Of a stretch of DNA of 64,000 nucleotides, positions 62,748 to 64,000 are shown piece by piece. The translations under genes and the position numbers were made by a program. The notes below the pieces were generated by a model, which searched no databases, was not told where the DNA came from, and worked only from the letters and a program-made list of their open reading frames with translations. Location of the stretch: positions 744,001 to 808,000 of the forward strand of contig NZ_CP026029.1 in the NCBI RefSeq assembly GCF_023520895.1, in the 5' to 3' direction. Within the stretch, counting starts at the first letter, position 1. Each line of letters opens with the position of its first letter. The stretch comes from Paenibacillus sp. PK3_47 (GTDB taxonomy: Bacteria > Bacillota > Bacilli > Paenibacillales > Paenibacillaceae).

Positions 62748-63212
62748 CTAGGGTTGATATGGAGGGAGTTCCATTACCTTCAGTTTACCGTCGACTCTTT
62801 TAACTGTGTAGGTGAACTTATCAGTGATTATGTCGGACTCCTGTGCCTGGAACAAGGTTCCGTCTTCATGTTGTAACGTAATCACAAATTTATATTCATC
62901 CTTGCTTACCTCGGTCTGATCAAGAATTTCTTTAAGGGAGATATTAGGAATCAGCTCCAGATACTGATTGAATATTTTCTGCTCATCTTCAGGATCTGTT
63001 TCGGGAGATAAATTCATGAGCCCCTGGTAGCTGCCGCCGTATAGCTCTACCAATTTCTCAGCATCTTTATTGGCGATCGCTTGCATGTATTGCTCCAACG
63101 TTTGTTGCACATTCTCATCGGGGCTCATCTTGTCTGAGTTCGCCTCATTATTGCTGCTGCATCCCACAAGGAAGAGAGCACAGATGACGCATGCGAATAT
63201 CATTTTCTTCAT
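62748..63212 (-). CDS. Small lipoprotein with NTF2-like or DUF4878-like fold
   Basis: This 154-residue lipoprotein has signal 'MKKMIFACVICALFLVGC' with lipobox LVGC. The mature part ('TLEQYMQAIANKDAEKLVEL', 'NISLKEILDQTEVSKDEYKF', 'FTYTVKRVDGKLKVMELPPY') has the pattern of an NTF2-like domain. ATG follows AGGAGAAAATGAATA. It is encoded on the same strand as the C39-like peptidase upstream, 54 bp away. Role unknown. Confidence 0.75.
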   Translation of the reverse strand: MKKMIFACVICALFLVGCSSNNEANSDKMSPDENVQQTLEQYMQAIANKDAEKLVELYGGSYQGLMNLSPETDPEDEQKIFNQYLELIPNISLKEILDQTEVSKDEYKFVITLQHEDGTLFQAQESDIITDKFTYTVKRVDGKLKVMELPPYQP

Positions 63213-63266
63213 TATTCATTTTCTCCTATCCAGTCAATTTAGTATTTTTCCTTCCACATCTTTAAA

Positions 63267-64000
63267 TCATTCTCCCGGCGGTATTATAAAATATCGGGGC
63301 AGATGCCTTTCCATATCACTCAACAGGGTCTCGGCATCCTTTAAATATTCAAAGTAGCCAAAAGGCCCCATTATATTGTAATTCGGATCAGAAACGATGA
63401 ATTGAACTTGGTTTCCTGACTTCCGGTAGCCCTTAATCAGGGATGAATGCCCCTCTGTATTGTCCGCTTCCCTAAACATGACATACAAGATATTCCCTTT
63501 ATCTAAATGATCTAACATCTTATCCAAATCCACTGTAGTGTCAAAAGAATCAGTGAACTTCAAGCCATATTGCAGCATTACGTTCTCGGCAACGACATCA
63601 GTCCAGCCCACCCCGTTCCATGGATTGTCCCTGCGTAAAGTCTCTGCTGAGGGAATATCCGAAAGCCCTTGATACCTTAATGCCATTTCCACAGTAGCAG
63701 GCATGCAGTTCACTTGGCTGTATTCGCCTGTATCCTGCTGGTAAACATGCCATTCATAGGGGCGTTCATTGAGTACAATTGTATCTTCGATGACATTTTG
63801 CTCCGATCCCTCGTAGGATTTCATGAGGGTTGCCAATGCAGCCACAACCGAACCATAAGGTGCCTTAGCCTCTTGCAGCTTCAAATCTGCCCGAAGAGCA
63901 GCATCATAAACAATAGCCGGCATAAAAGACCAATCGTCCCATCTACCGGTTTTTTCAGGCTCAAAATCCCCGGACTCTGACCAGAAGAATAAATCGCTTG
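63267..64000 (-). CDS. C39-family cysteine peptidase-like protein (5' end outside the window)
   Basis: The frame is open from the window edge to a stop at 63267, at least 244 residues; an in-frame ATG at 63923 is internal. The Peptidase_C39_2 pattern is visible: Gln and Cys in 'YSQVNCMPATVEMALRYQG', His in 'NTEGHSSLIKGYRK' and Asp in 'VSDPNYNIMGPFGYFEYL'. Upstream of 63923 the reading 'LFFWSESGDFEPEKTGRWDD' continues the protein. It may process peptides or act on cell-wall material; it could be secreted, but the N-terminus is not visible. Confidence 0.75.
   Translation of the reverse strand, partial: SDLFFWSESGDFEPEKTGRWDDWSFMPAIVYDAALRADLKLQEAKAPYGSVVAALATLMKSYEGSEQNVIEDTIVLNERPYEWHVYQQDTGEYSQVNCMPATVEMALRYQGLSDIPSAETLRRDNPWNGVGWTDVVAENVMLQYGLKFTDSFDTTVDLDKMLDHLDKGNILYVMFREADNTEGHSSLIKGYRKSGNQVQFIVSDPNYNIMGPFGYFEYLKDAETLLSDMERHLPRYFIIPPGE

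Overview
The window looks like chromosome of a Paenibacillus-type spore-forming Firmicute. The grounds are strong AGGAGG ribosome sites with frequent TTG and GTG starts, a GerA-type germination operon, lipobox (LxxC) lipoproteins, YesM/YesN-like two-component pairs, a copper-amine-oxidase-like domain remnant and moderately high GC. I see no tRNA, rRNA, CRISPR array or complete mobile element. Species assignment is inference.

Layout. 1-6.3 kb: a peptide-type ABC importer whose parts are all unusual (a circularly permuted binding protein, two permeases with long N-terminal additions, two ATPase domains fused in one protein). 6.5-8.0 kb: a 51-bp hairpin repeat array and a GH43-like glycosidase with a cre-like site. 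8.2-12.2 kb: a heterodimeric ABC exporter with a small leader gene and a palindromic operator. 12.6-13.6 kb: a quinone-reductase-like enzyme. 14-18 kb: a spore germinant receptor operon (A, C, small D-like, B). 18-18.3 kb: two gene fossils joined together. 18.5-25.5 kb: an operon for an acidic (uronate-containing) polysaccharide (short DUF2264, heparinase II/III-like, GH88, long DUF2264) with a divergent AraC regulator. 25.6-26.6 kb: the largest 51-bp hairpin array. 26.6-33.8 kb: a sugar ABC importer (two permeases, lipoprotein) and a divergent YesM/YesN-like two-component system. 34-38 kb: a serine hydrolase, then a run of damaged genes (AraC, MerR, SDR, alpha/beta hydrolase). 38.3-47.2 kb: a GH2 glycosidase, small enzymes and membrane proteins, and an SgrR-like regulator divergent from an MFS transporter. 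47.3-56.4 kb: small regulator-enzyme modules (MerR/aldo-keto reductase, TetR/MFS/NmrA, GNATs, an APH-like kinase) and three or more very small genes. 56.5-62.3 kb: two paralogous secreted solute-binding proteins without permeases, divergent from a two-component system whose kinase carries an extra C-terminal membrane anchor and external domain. 62.4-64 kb: a lipoprotein and a C39-like peptidase that runs off the window.

The most unusual non-coding signal is a set of four sequence-unrelated families of short palindromic (hairpin) units that share one metric: unit centres 51 bp apart. Two families form long arrays (11 and 19 units). The other two form four-unit elements, each spaced 51-62-51. 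Three of the four loci sit in gaps between the 3' ends of convergent genes, which recalls REP/BIME elements. I do not recognise this as a described repeat class.

How genes may work together: the 18.5-33.8 kb block reads as one utilisation locus. A lyase makes unsaturated oligosaccharides, GH88 and possibly the DUF2264 proteins trim them, the ABC importer takes them up, and an AraC regulator plus a two-component system sense them. The substrate is not readable from sequence.
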